A DNA stretch of 37,244 nucleotides from Candidatus Rokuibacteriota bacterium (GCA_900299425.1 OMJU01000162.1:1-37244), one strand, 5' to 3'. Counted from the stretch's first letter, positions 17,004 through 25,911 are shown. Notes: generated by a model from the sequence alone, not told the origin. Program-made: numbers and translations.

Positions 17004-18347
17004 CTATATACCGGTATAACTTTGAGGACTAATGGCCTTGAGTTCATTTTTAAGGGCCTCAGAAATTTCAAGTCCCTCAATAAAGCTGTGAATCGCCTGT
17101 TGATCGATGCGCTGATTGGTGCGCGTAAGTCCTTTGAGCGCCTCATAAGGATTGGCAAAACCTTCACGACGCAAGATTGTCTGAATGGCTTCGGCCACTA
17201 CGGCCCAATTGTTTTCGAGGTCTGCGTTTATTTTTTCCGCGTTCAAAAGCAATTTACCCAGCCCTTTCAAAGTCGATTGAAAAGCGATCAGAGTATGGCC
17301 AAAAGGCATCCCGATGGTACGCAAAACCGTACTGTCGGTGAGGTCTCTTTGTAGGCGAGATACAGGCAATTTTGCTGCCAAATGCCCAAGCAAGGCATTG
17401 GCAATACCGAGGTTTCCTTCGCTATTTTCAAAATCAATCGGATTGACTTTATGCGGCATCGCCGAAGAACCTACTTCACCAGCCTTAATTTTTTGCTTGA
17501 AGTAATCCAAGGAAATATAGGTCCACATGTCTCGATTCAGATCTAAAATGATCGTATTGACCCGCTCCATAAGGTGGAACAAAGCCGCCATATGGTCGTA
17601 ATGTTCGATTTGGGTGGTCGGAAAGGAGTGGTGCAGCCCTAAAGACTGCTCCACAAAATTACGCCCAAATTCCTGCCAATCGATCTTTGGATAAGCGACG
17701 TGATGGGCATTAAAATTTCCCGTAGCCCCGCCAAATTTAGCGGCGTGTTTCAGACTACTGAATCCAGCGATTTGCTCGTTTAGACGGGTCACAAAAACTT
17801 GAATTTCTTTACCGAGTCGGGTGGGAGAAGCGGGCTGACCATGGGTACGGGCCAGCATCGGAACTTCGGCCCACTCTTTGGCGTAAGCTTCGAGCTGATC
17901 CTTAAGCGCCCCGAGTTGAGGCAGATAAACGGCGTCTACGGCCTCCATCATACTCAATGGAATCGCTGTATTGTTGATGTCTTGAGAGGTTAGACCAAAG
18001 TGAATGAATTCTTTGAACGCGCCAAGTCCCAAAGCATCAAAACGTTCTTTGATAAAATATTCGACGGCCTTAACATCGTGATTGGTCACGGCCTCAATAT
18101 CCTTGATGGCTTGTGCGTCATCAGCAGAAAAATTCTTATAAATATCGCGCAATGCTTGCGTCTGACCAAGATCAAAATCTTTGAGCTGTGGCAAGGGAAT
18201 AGCGACTAAGGCTAAAAAGTACTCAATTTCTACCCGCACGCGATACTGGATCAGCGCTGCTTCTGAGAAATAAGGAATAAGACTTTTTGTTTTGGCAGCA
18301 TAACGCCCATCGATAGGGGTTATGGCTTGAAGGCTCGTGTGTGACAT
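17004..18347 (-). CDS. purB: adenylosuccinate lyase
   Basis: PurB cleaves SAICAR to AICAR and adenylosuccinate to AMP, releasing fumarate, in purine synthesis. The 447-residue protein starts MSHTSLQAITPIDGRY, has FGLTSQDINNTA, ARTHGQPASPTRLGKE, and the fumarase/aspartase superfamily signature SSAMPHKVNP in the mobile catalytic loop. I chose ATG 18347; upstream in-frame codons run through the promoter. A TATCTTTG box and an element shared with udk lie within 60 bases upstream. The S41 peptidase gene follows after three bases and is probably cotranscribed. Confidence 0.96.
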   Translation of the reverse strand: MSHTSLQAITPIDGRYAAKTKSLIPYFSEAALIQYRVRVEIEYFLALVAIPLPQLKDFDLGQTQALRDIYKNFSADDAQAIKDIEAVTNHDVKAVEYFIKERFDALGLGAFKEFIHFGLTSQDINNTAIPLSMMEAVDAVYLPQLGALKDQLEAYAKEWAEVPMLARTHGQPASPTRLGKEIQVFVTRLNEQIAGFSSLKHAAKFGGATGNFNAHHVAYPKIDWQEFGRNFVEQSLGLHHSFPTTQIEHYDHMAALFHLMERVNTIILDLNRDMWTYISLDYFKQKIKAGEVGSSAMPHKVNPIDFENSEGNLGIANALLGHLAAKLPVSRLQRDLTDSTVLRTIGMPFGHTLIAFQSTLKGLGKLLLNAEKINADLENNWAVVAEAIQTILRREGFANPYEALKGLTRTNQRIDQQAIHSFIEGLEISEALKNELKAISPQSYTGI

Positions 18348-18366
18348 CGTTTTGCGATTCAAAAAG

Positions 18367-18374
18367 CAAAGATA
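18367..18374 (-). promoter_or_regulatory. -7 promoter box for purB
   Basis: The minus strand reads TATCTTTG, a perfect TAnnTTTG box, 19 bases from the purB ATG, giving a leader of roughly 15 bases. As at udk, no clear TTTG is present at the standard upstream distance and the shared element sits there instead. Confidence 0.5.
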
Positions 18375-18378
18375 ATCA

Positions 18379-18407
18379 TCACCCATGAGTTGACCCACGA
18401 CAGAAGG
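18379..18407 (-). promoter_or_regulatory. conserved element upstream of purB, shared with udk
   Basis: The plus strand has TCACCCATGAGTTGACC at 18379-18395, then GAAGG at 18403-18407, matching the udk element block by block. The gap between the first block and the -7 box is four bases here and eight at udk, so the copies are not a simple duplicated fragment. Confidence 0.4.
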
Positions 18408-18642
18408 AATTTTTTAATCTAGGCTTGCCGCCCACTGATTTCGAATTAAATTATCTTGAAATTTAAAATAGAAATATTGGTTGCCATCAAATTTCATAGT
18501 GGTAAATTAATAAATAATAGCAGGGTAAGTAAGCAAGGCTAAAAGTATTTATCAATTAGTGCTCGACAATTTGACCCAATTCAAACCTTGTCACTTATTC
18601 ATTATCTTGCAGGCCATATTACAAAGGCATCTAGATTCTATA

Positions 18643-19296
18643 ATGACTCCAGAATTATTGGCATACCTCCAAAGTCTTTTAACTCCGCGTCGTCGTGAAC
18701 TCTTCAAAAAGGTTCTTGAGCAACGTACGCGTCATTTTACTGTGGTTACCGAAGATGTTTATCAAATGCATAATACCAGTGCAGTTATGCGCAGTTGTGA
18801 TGTGTTTGGAATACAGGATCTACATGTAATTGAGGCACGTTTTGGTAAGCGCGTGGATAAAGAAATAGCCATGGGAGCGCAGAAGTGGGTGGATATTCAC
18901 CGACATTCAAATGCTGAGGATTGTCTTAAAACCCTGCGCGCTGATGGTTATCAAATCGTCGCGACAACCCCTCATGATGGCGTGCCACTTGATGCCTTTG
19001 ACGTTTCGCGTAAGTCTGCTTTGCTCTTTGGAACAGAGAAAAAAGGACTCAGTCCAGAACTGATGGCTCAGGCCGATGTGGCCCTTACCATCCCCATGTA
19101 CGGATTTACAGAAAGCTTGAACATTTCAGTATCTGCTGCAATTATTCTCAATGAACTCGTGGGTCGAATGCGCCGTGAAGAAGCACCATGGCCGATGAAC
19201 CCCCAGGAGCGCTATGCTCTGGAATGTGCCTGGACTGTAGCTTCTATCAAAGACGCCCCACGCATTATCGAACGTTATCATCAAGATCAACTGTAA
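18643..19296 (+). CDS. trmH: tRNA (guanosine-2'-O-)-methyltransferase, SpoU/TrmH family
   Basis: A 217-residue SPOUT-class methyltransferase that methylates the 2'-O of a tRNA guanosine (G18 in TrmH). Family motifs are NTSAVMRSCDVFGI (motif 1, with the catalytic Arg), LLFGTEKKGLSPEL (motif 2) and LNISVSAAIILNEL (motif 3, the trefoil-knot SAM site). I chose ATG 18643; the longer GTG reading from 18559 is unconserved. Its stop shares one base with the rdgB ATG. The 295 bases between purB and trmH hold the purB promoter and its element; no clear trmH promoter was seen. The exact tRNA position is inferred from the family. Confidence 0.9.
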   Translation: MTPELLAYLQSLLTPRRRELFKKVLEQRTRHFTVVTEDVYQMHNTSAVMRSCDVFGIQDLHVIEARFGKRVDKEIAMGAQKWVDIHRHSNAEDCLKTLRADGYQIVATTPHDGVPLDAFDVSRKSALLFGTEKKGLSPELMAQADVALTIPMYGFTESLNISVSAAIILNELVGRMRREEAPWPMNPQERYALECAWTVASIKDAPRIIERYHQDQL

Positions 19297-19874
19297 TGAA
19301 TTTAATATTTGCTACCCATAACATCAATAAATTCAAGGAAGTAAAGGCCCAGATGCCCCCTGGGATTGAATTGGGTTATCTGGGTGATTTGACTCAGGAT
19401 CCGCCACTTGCCGAAACAGCCGATACCCTAAAAGGTAATGCTGAACTCAAAATGATGGCTTTGGCCAACAGCACCCGTCTCAACTGTTTTGCCGATGATA
19501 CGGGGCTCGAAGTAGCGGCATTGAACGGTGCGCCCGGTGTTTATAGTGCCCGTTATGCAGGACCTGAGGCTTCAGATTCCGACAATATTCAAAAACTACT
19601 CAAGGCCCTTGATGAGCAAACCAACCGTCAAGCTCAGTTTCGCACAGTCATTGCTTTATACTGGGAAGGATCAGTTCATTTTTTCGAGGGGATGTGTCGC
19701 GGGACGATCCTTCAAAATCCTATTGGAAATCAGGGATTTGGTTATGATCCCATTTTCATGCCCGAGGGATACGACTTGTCTTTTGCCCAAATGAGTCTTG
19801 AGCAAAAAACCCAAATCAGCCACCGCGGTTTGGCCATGCAAAAACTCATAAATTGGCTTCAGGAGCAGTTCTAG
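19296..19874 (+). CDS. rdgB: dITP/XTP pyrophosphatase (RdgB/HAM1)
   Basis: This house-cleaning enzyme hydrolyses ITP, dITP and XTP to monophosphates, preventing their incorporation into nucleic acids. The 192-residue protein shows ATHNINKFKEVKAQM at the N-terminus, the FADDTGLEVAALNGAPGVYS signature (catalytic Asp), RYAGP and GFGYDPIF. The ATG overlaps the trmH stop by one base (TAATG), so translation is coupled. The start is supported because the conserved N-terminal strand begins immediately with MNLIFATHN. Confidence 0.95.
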   Translation: MNLIFATHNINKFKEVKAQMPPGIELGYLGDLTQDPPLAETADTLKGNAELKMMALANSTRLNCFADDTGLEVAALNGAPGVYSARYAGPEASDSDNIQKLLKALDEQTNRQAQFRTVIALYWEGSVHFFEGMCRGTILQNPIGNQGFGYDPIFMPEGYDLSFAQMSLEQKTQISHRGLAMQKLINWLQEQF

Positions 19875-19967
19875 TGGCATGGCACTTACTTTTTAAGAGC
19901 GTAAGCTAAAGAGGGGTGGGCCAAAATAATAGATCGCCCAAGAATCATTTATCAAATAAATTAAACG

Positions 19968-19975
19968 TAGCTTTG
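19968..19975 (+). promoter_or_regulatory. possible -7 box for the DEAD-box helicase gene
   Basis: TAGCTTTG matches TAnnTTTG exactly, but no TTTG or TTG sits at the right distance upstream. If used, transcription starts near 19980 and the leader is about 90 bases long. Confidence 0.35.
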
Positions 19976-19982
19976 CCGCAAA

Positions 19983-20043
19983 TTCCTCAGGGTGAGGAAG
20001 TGTTGTAGATAAAGCTTTGGGTTAACTCGGGTCGTATGCTTTA
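19983..20043 (+). promoter_or_regulatory. structured leader upstream of the DEAD-box helicase
   Basis: Two inverted repeats lie in the 197-base gap before the helicase: TTCCTC, loop AGGGT, GAGGAA (19983-19999), a perfect 6-bp hairpin; and TAAAGC at 20010-20015 paired with GCTTTA at 20038-20043. Long structured leaders are known for cold-induced RNA helicase genes in other bacteria. That this one regulates expression is inference. Confidence 0.4.
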
Positions 20044-20071
20044 AACAACACATAACGAGTAAAACCATAAA

Positions 20072-21898
20072 ATGACAACATTTCAATCACTAGGGTTGGG
20101 GGATGTATTCCTTCAAGCCATTGCCGATTTGGGTTTTCAACAACCAAGTGAGGTCCAACAAAAAACTATTCCATTACTGCTGCAGCAAGAGACCGATATT
20201 GTGTCTTTGGCGCAAACTGGTACGGGTAAAACCGCAGCTTTTGGCTTTCCAATGCTCCAAAAAATAAATATCGAAAGCCGTACGACACAGGGGCTTATTC
20301 TTTCGCCTACTCGTGAGCTTTGTTTACAAATTACACAAGAATTAAAACTCTACGGAAAGTACCTTAAAGGGCTGAATGTTGTCGCGATTTACGGAGGAGC
20401 AAGCATTACCGACCAAGCCCGTCAAATTAAAAATGGAGCACAAATTATTGTAGCGACTCCAGGGCGCATGAAAGATATGATCGGCCGAGGGATGATCGAT
20501 ATTTCCAAAATCGAGTACTGTGTGCTGGATGAGGCCGATGAAATGCTGAACATGGGCTTCTATGAGGATATCACAGAGATTTTATCCTATTCTCCACAAG
20601 ATAAAAATACTTGGTTGTTCAGCGCGACCATGCCCAAAGAGGTGGCAACCATAGCGCGCGAGTTTATGCACCAGCCTCAAGAAATTACGGTTGGGGCCAA
20701 AAATGTTGGGGCCAGTAGTGTCACTCATGAATATTATACCGTGGCGGCACGTGATCGCTACCAAGCCCTCAAACGTTTGGCTGATGCGCATCCAGATATA
20801 TTCTCGGTGGTGTTTTGTCGCACCAAACGCGACACTCAAAAAGTGGCCGAAATGCTCATTGAAGATGGTTATAACGCTGCCGCTCTGCATGGCGATTTAA
20901 GTCAGAATCAGCGTGATTTGGTGATGAAATCCTTTCGCAGTAGACAGATTCAGATGCTCGTGGCGACTGATGTAGCTGCTCGAGGTATTGATGTTGATGA
21001 CATTACCCACGTAATCAATTATCAATTACCAGACGAAATTGAAACCTATACCCACCGAAGTGGTCGTACTGGCCGTGCAGGCAAAACAGGGGTATCCATG
21101 GTTATCATCTCAAAAAGCGAGGCACGCAAGATTAAGGCCATTGAAAAAATCATTCAAAAGTCTTTTGTGCCCAAAGAGATCCCTTCAGGTATTGAGATCT
21201 GCGAGAAACAACTGTTTCATTTGGCTAGCAATATCGCCCAGACCGAAATCAATCACGAAATCGATCCTTACCTTCCGGCCATTGGTGAGGTGCTAAAGGA
21301 TTTTGATAAAGATGAGCTCATCAAAAAGTTTTTCTCGGTCGAGTTTTCACGATTCTTTAATTATTACAAAAAGTCAAAGGACTTAAATGTTCCGCATGGG
21401 ACGGTACAAGAGGGCTCATCGGGTTCGGAAAAATCTGAAAATAGCGTACGCTATTTTATTAATCTGGGTAGAAAGGATGGTTTGGCTTGGATGGATCTCA
21501 AAGATTTGGTGCGCGAAGTGACGGGATTGGGCAAGGATGAGGTTTTTCACGTGGATACCATGGATACCTTCTCTTTCTTTAATACCGATGCCGCCCATGA
21601 AAAACGCGTGAATGAAACTTTTCAAGGGGTGTTTTTTCACGACAGAGCTATCGAAATAGAACGATCAGACGATCGCGGATCCCGTGGCAAATTTAAAGGA
21701 GGCAAAGGTTCGGTTAAAAAGTCCAAAAAAGGAAAGTCTTTTGGGGGCGATAGACGAGGAAATTCCGATTTTGAATCTTCGGGACGACCAAAGCGAGGCA
21801 AGAAGCAAGAATCGACCACGAGCTTTAAAGGCAAGAGCCGACGTCGTGGTGAAAGGCCCGATGTGCCAGGCACGCGAGGAAAGCGTCGTCGTCGTTAA
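20072..21898 (+). CDS. DEAD-box ATP-dependent RNA helicase with DbpA-type RNA-binding domain
   Basis: A 608-residue DEAD-box helicase, probably acting in ribosome assembly or mRNA turnover. In order: Q-motif region GFQQPSEVQQKT, motif I AQTGTGKTAA, PTRELC (Ia), VLDEADEML (II), LFSATMP (III), VATDVAARGIDVDD (V) and HRSGRTGRAGKTG (VI). From about residue 455 a DbpA-type RNA-binding fold follows (FINLGRKDGLAWMDLKDLV). The last 70 residues are a very basic Gly/Lys/Arg/Ser-rich tail ending in KRRRR. It may correspond to deaD/csdA, but orthology is not certain. A structured leader precedes it. Confidence 0.95.
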   Translation: MTTFQSLGLGDVFLQAIADLGFQQPSEVQQKTIPLLLQQETDIVSLAQTGTGKTAAFGFPMLQKINIESRTTQGLILSPTRELCLQITQELKLYGKYLKGLNVVAIYGGASITDQARQIKNGAQIIVATPGRMKDMIGRGMIDISKIEYCVLDEADEMLNMGFYEDITEILSYSPQDKNTWLFSATMPKEVATIAREFMHQPQEITVGAKNVGASSVTHEYYTVAARDRYQALKRLADAHPDIFSVVFCRTKRDTQKVAEMLIEDGYNAAALHGDLSQNQRDLVMKSFRSRQIQMLVATDVAARGIDVDDITHVINYQLPDEIETYTHRSGRTGRAGKTGVSMVIISKSEARKIKAIEKIIQKSFVPKEIPSGIEICEKQLFHLASNIAQTEINHEIDPYLPAIGEVLKDFDKDELIKKFFSVEFSRFFNYYKKSKDLNVPHGTVQEGSSGSEKSENSVRYFINLGRKDGLAWMDLKDLVREVTGLGKDEVFHVDTMDTFSFFNTDAAHEKRVNETFQGVFFHDRAIEIERSDDRGSRGKFKGGKGSVKKSKKGKSFGGDRRGNSDFESSGRPKRGKKQESTTSFKGKSRRRGERPDVPGTRGKRRRR

Positions 21899-21973
21899 AA
21901 CAGGGTCGCTATTTTCACAAAATTTTCAAATTTAATTGTCGGTAATTGGTTAATTTTAGCCGAAATCGCTGTG

Positions 21974-22771
21974 ATGAAGTACCGTTTATTGTTTTTAATG
22001 TTGGTTCTGCCCTTTTTTGCATGGGCCCAAGAGACAGATTCCAATGCGGTATCTGAAGATGATCCTGGGGTGATCATTAATGGTGTTGTGATTAATGACG
22101 CTGATGACAGTGAACTTGAAAACGTCAATATTGTAAATCTAAACAAGGTTATCGGGACTACCACAGACGATAAGGGTGCATTTAAACTGCGCGCTTCTGT
22201 TAATGACACTTTATATTTTTCTTACTTAGGGTTTAGATCAATTCGCGTTCGTGTGACCAATGACTGGCTCAAATACGATTTTATAAAAGTAAAGATGACG
22301 GAGCTGGGTATCGCTCTTGAAGAGGTTGTAGTCAAACCTGTTCAACTTACGGGTTATGTCGAAGTAGACGCCAAAATTATCCCAATTTACGACAATTACA
22401 GATATCGAATCGCCGGATTTGGCGGGGGATATGAAGGGGGTAAATCGCAACCTGGTGCGGTGACTAAAGTGCTTAGTGCGTTGTTTAACCCTGCAGATTT
22501 CCTTTATAATGTCTTTGGAAAGCGCCCCAAACAAATGCGCAAGCTCAAACAAATGAAGCAAGATGATGAGATCCGCAATTTGCTTCAATCAAAATTCGAT
22601 CGCGAAACCTTAATGGCTGTTTTACAGCTCGAGCGTGCCGATATTGATGAAATTCTAAACAACTGCAGTTATTCTGAAGAGTTTATCAAAACGGCAAATG
22701 ACTTACAAATTCTTGATGCCATTAGTGAATGTTACGAGGAATACCGTATCTTGAACAGAGAAAAACAGTAA
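21974..22771 (+). CDS. exported protein with carboxypeptidase-like regulatory domain
   Basis: A 265-residue protein with a signal peptide (MKYRLLFLMLVLPFFAWAQ, cleavage after AWA) followed by a carboxypeptidase-regulatory/CarbopepD_reg_2-type beta-sandwich (about residues 33-115): INGVVINDADDSELENVNIV, GTTTDDKGAFKLRA, DTLYFSYLGFRSI. The C-terminal half is helical and charged with no named motif. In Bacteroidota this domain is common on TonB receptors and on small periplasmic proteins; here no TonB barrel follows. I use ATG 21974; a GTG immediately upstream would add one residue. The aldehyde dehydrogenase starts five bases after its stop. Function unknown. Confidence 0.82.
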   Translation: MKYRLLFLMLVLPFFAWAQETDSNAVSEDDPGVIINGVVINDADDSELENVNIVNLNKVIGTTTDDKGAFKLRASVNDTLYFSYLGFRSIRVRVTNDWLKYDFIKVKMTELGIALEEVVVKPVQLTGYVEVDAKIIPIYDNYRYRIAGFGGGYEGGKSQPGAVTKVLSALFNPADFLYNVFGKRPKQMRKLKQMKQDDEIRNLLQSKFDRETLMAVLQLERADIDEILNNCSYSEEFIKTANDLQILDAISECYEEYRILNREKQ

Positions 22772-22775
22772 TTCC

Positions 22776-24134
22776 GTGTCTTCTTTTCACGAGCAACAAC
22801 GCACTTATTTTGACTGTGGTTTAACCCTGAGTTACGACGCGCGTATGGCGGTGTTGCATCAGTTCGATCAGGTCTTAAGGTTTTACGAAGATCGAATTGT
22901 CGCCGCTCTGTATCAGGACTTTCAAAAATCTGAATTTGAAAGTTTTACCACTGAATTTGCTCTTTTGTATGAAGAGATCCACCGAGCAAAAAAGAATCTC
23001 AAAAAATGGATGCGCCCGAAGCGTGTGCGCACCAACTGGATCAATTGGCCAGCGAGCAGTGCTGTTTTACGCGAACCCTTGGGGGTTAATCTGATTATCG
23101 GGGCTTGGAATTACCCTGTGCTCTTACTGTTGCAGCCCGCAGTTTCGGCCCTGGCTGCCGGCAACACCGCCGTGCTGAAGCCTAGCGAAAATGCCCCTGC
23201 AGTAGCTGATGTTTTGGAGCAGATGATTAACACTAATTTTGACCCAGGCCATTTAGTGGTGGTTCAGGGCGATGCCAAAGCAACCGGGGAATTATTGAGT
23301 CTCAAATGGGATCATATTTTTTATACCGGCAGTACGCAGGTAGGCAAAATTGTTTATCAAGCCGCGGCAAAGCATTTGACCCCGGTGACCTTAGAGCTGG
23401 GTGGAAAATCCCCAGCCATTATTAGTCAATCGGCGAATCTTGCCTTAACCGCAAAAAGATTGATTTGGGGTAAGTTTTTAAACGCGGGACAAACCTGTGT
23501 TGCTCCGGACTATGTTTTAGTGCATCAGTCTGTACGCGAGGCTTTTTTACAGGCCTGTACTCTTGAATTAAAGCGCAATAATTATGCCCACGGTGAGCGC
23601 CACTATTGTCAGATCATCAACGAGCGGCATTTTGATCGTCTTATGGGACTGATCGATTCGGAAAAAATATTTTTTGGTGGGGTACATGATCGAAGTCAGC
23701 GATTTATCGGCCCAACAATTATGGTCGATGTGACTTTGGACGACGCAGTGATGAAAGAGGAAATCTTTGGGCCCATATTGCCTGTGATGACCTATGATAA
23801 AATCGATGATGCCGTAGCCTTAATTAAAAAGCTTGAAAAACCTCTGGCCGCTTATGTCTTTAGTGACAACAAAAAGGAATATCAAAAAGTGCTCTCTCAG
23901 CTATCCTTTGGGGGTGGTGCCGTCAATGATGTAGTCATGCACCTGAGTAATCCCTATCTGCCTTTTGGTGGGGTAGGTCACAGTGGTATTGGTGCCTACC
24001 ATGGTGCGCACGGTATGGATTGTTTCAGCCATAAAAAAAGTATCCTTTACAAAAAGAACTGGTTTGAAGCACCGCTAAAATATCCGCCACTGGGTAAGAA
24101 AAAGCTTCAGTGGATTAAAAGAATCATGAAGTAA
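22776..24134 (+). CDS. aldehyde dehydrogenase (GTG start)
   Basis: A 452-residue NAD(P)-dependent aldehyde dehydrogenase, closest in length and layout to class 3 / fatty-aldehyde types that lack the long N-terminal extension. Visible features: GAWNYPVLLLLQPAVSALAAGN, LKPSENAP, FYTGSTQVGKIV (cofactor loop), LELGGKSPAI with the general-base Glu, and NAGQTCVAPDY with catalytic C241; then EEIFGPILPV. It oxidises aldehydes to acids; the natural substrate is unknown. GTG 22776 lies five bases after the previous stop, and the N-terminal SFHEQQRTYFDCG region fits the family, so GTG is preferred over later Met codons. Confidence 0.92.
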   Translation: MSSFHEQQRTYFDCGLTLSYDARMAVLHQFDQVLRFYEDRIVAALYQDFQKSEFESFTTEFALLYEEIHRAKKNLKKWMRPKRVRTNWINWPASSAVLREPLGVNLIIGAWNYPVLLLLQPAVSALAAGNTAVLKPSENAPAVADVLEQMINTNFDPGHLVVVQGDAKATGELLSLKWDHIFYTGSTQVGKIVYQAAAKHLTPVTLELGGKSPAIISQSANLALTAKRLIWGKFLNAGQTCVAPDYVLVHQSVREAFLQACTLELKRNNYAHGERHYCQIINERHFDRLMGLIDSEKIFFGGVHDRSQRFIGPTIMVDVTLDDAVMKEEIFGPILPVMTYDKIDDAVALIKKLEKPLAAYVFSDNKKEYQKVLSQLSFGGGAVNDVVMHLSNPYLPFGGVGHSGIGAYHGAHGMDCFSHKKSILYKKNWFEAPLKYPPLGKKKLQWIKRIMK

Positions 24135-24153
24135 TCACGAATTAATCACGAAC
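24133..24153 (+). repeat. short tandem direct repeat
   Basis: TAATCACGAAT is followed directly by TAATCACGAA, a two-copy 11-base tandem repeat that begins at the aldehyde dehydrogenase stop codon and extends into the gap before the secreted hydrolase. It may be a regulatory site or simple slippage. Confidence 0.5.
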
Positions 24154-24204
24154 GCATCGCAAAGTCATATATCCGGAATACAAGTCAAAAAAATCTGCTG
24201 CGAC

Positions 24205-25911
24205 ATGAATAATCATCCTTTTAAAAATGTCTTAAAACTCAACAAGATTTTGGTCTTTAAAACATGTTTACTTGGTATAACGAGCATGATGGTTCTTTTT
24301 GGAGGGCCTGTACAAGCCCAGACCCAGGGCGGCTTTTTTGCCGAGCCAAACCCAGACTTCTACCCTGAACGTTCTGTTGTTTCAACAATAACGGCCAATA
24401 TTGCTTATCAGGGATATGGCGAGTCCCAAGCGTATTTTGGACAAGGGGAATACGAAATATTTTTAGACAATGTCGATGGGGTATTGGATCGTCCAGTAAT
24501 TGTCCTAGATGGTTTTGATCCGGGCGATGGCCGAGGGATCGGAGCCTTGTATGCCAGTTTGAGTTATGGAGGTCAGAATTTGGCTGATGAACTACGTGAT
24601 TTAGGGTTCGATATTGTGATTTTGAATGCGCCGAATTATACCACCGATGGTTATGACATCAATGGAGGTGGCGATTTTATTCAGCGCAATGCCATGGTAC
24701 TCGTAGCCTTAATTCAAGAAATTAATGCGCAAAAACAAGGCAATGAAGAGCTCGTGGTATTGGGGCCAAGTATGGGCGGATTGATTGCTCGATATGCTTT
24801 GGCTTATATGGAGCAGGAGGGGTTACCTCATGAAACGCGCTTGTATTTATCGTTTGACTCGCCGCATCGTGGGGCCAACATTCCTATTTCCTTGCAGTAT
24901 TTGATCAATTATTTTGCCGTGGTGGGTGGTGATCCTATGGCGCAGGCCACTGTTGATTTCGTGCTGAACTCCACTGCTGCCAAACAGATGTTGATCGATC
25001 ATTTGTCCGGGCATTTATTGGCGGGCTCCGATTTAGAACAAGACCCTAATCTGCTTTTACCTGCAGGAGCGCCTAATTTTCGCGATGAGTTTCAGCAAGA
25101 ACTCGACGCTTTGGGCTTTCCACAAAATGTACGTAATGTGACCATGATCAATGGTGATATCAATGGCGCTACCATTGGCAGTCCCGGTATGGAGGTGGTA
25201 AACACCAGTATCGAGGTGGATGCCCTTACGGATATTGAGATAGCATTGTATTTCACCCCAAGTGCGGGCCAGAACATTACGGTAACCGATGTATCTACGT
25301 TTTTTATAGGGATTCCTATTTCTAGTTTTTCAGCCGATGCAGAATCTCCGACGACTTCAGATGGTATTGATAGTGCGCCGGGTGGGACAGGTAATATTTC
25401 TGCGGCACTCGCCGGCGGTGGGGGTAGTCCAGTGCTTCAGGAATTTATTGACGCCTTAAACCAGGATGAATACAGTTTTATTCCGACCATGAGTGCTTTG
25501 GCCATAGATACGGACAACTGGCACGGGCCCGCCGATATTTCAGCCTCGCCTTTCGATAATATTGAAGCCTCTACAGTGAATTCTGGACATGTTAGTTTGA
25601 CCCAGTCCATGGCCAATTTTGCCATTATTGAGATTTTTGGTTCACTGTCCAATGATGATTTCACGACAGATCTTGCCCCTATGGTTATCAATCCTGTTCA
25701 GGAGCGCATAGACATTTATTTGCCACAGAGCTGGCAGCAAAATTCTGTTGGTGCCAAATTATTCAGTTTGGACGGCCGCCTTATCGCGGAAAAACAGTGG
25801 CCTGTGGTGGAGCAGAATTTAAAGTGGAATCAGCCCTTGCCACAAGGGGTGTATCTTCTAGAGCTGCAAAACGGGGTACAATCGTATTATTTGCGCCTGC
25901 TCAAGCAGTAG
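24205..25911 (+). CDS. secreted alpha/beta hydrolase with C-terminal T9SS-like sorting domain
   Basis: A 568-residue exported protein. A signal peptide (about 1-39, ending VQAQ) is followed by an alpha/beta-hydrolase region with VIVLDGFDPGDG, DIVILNAPNY and the nucleophile elbow GPSMGG (S189), then LSFDSPHRGANIPI. This pattern fits lipases, esterases or lecithin-cholesterol-acyltransferase-like enzymes. The last 75 residues (INPVQERIDIYLPQ ... GAKLFSLDGRLI ... LPQGVYLLELQNG ... YYLRLLKQ) are a typical type IX secretion sorting domain, so the enzyme is probably released or fixed at the cell surface. The gene stands alone after a 70-base gap; no clear promoter box was seen. Substrate unknown. 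Confidence 0.85.
   Translation: MNNHPFKNVLKLNKILVFKTCLLGITSMMVLFGGPVQAQTQGGFFAEPNPDFYPERSVVSTITANIAYQGYGESQAYFGQGEYEIFLDNVDGVLDRPVIVLDGFDPGDGRGIGALYASLSYGGQNLADELRDLGFDIVILNAPNYTTDGYDINGGGDFIQRNAMVLVALIQEINAQKQGNEELVVLGPSMGGLIARYALAYMEQEGLPHETRLYLSFDSPHRGANIPISLQYLINYFAVVGGDPMAQATVDFVLNSTAAKQMLIDHLSGHLLAGSDLEQDPNLLLPAGAPNFRDEFQQELDALGFPQNVRNVTMINGDINGATIGSPGMEVVNTSIEVDALTDIEIALYFTPSAGQNITVTDVSTFFIGIPISSFSADAESPTTSDGIDSAPGGTGNISAALAGGGGSPVLQEFIDALNQDEYSFIPTMSALAIDTDNWHGPADISASPFDNIEASTVNSGHVSLTQSMANFAIIEIFGSLSNDDFTTDLAPMVINPVQERIDIYLPQSWQQNSVGAKLFSLDGRLIAEKQWPVVEQNLKWNQPLPQGVYLLELQNGVQSYYLRLLKQ

Noticed and set aside
18559-18642. N-terminal extension of trmH from GTG 18559
   Set aside because: The added 28 residues are not like the family, and ATG 18643 starts the conserved N-terminal helix.
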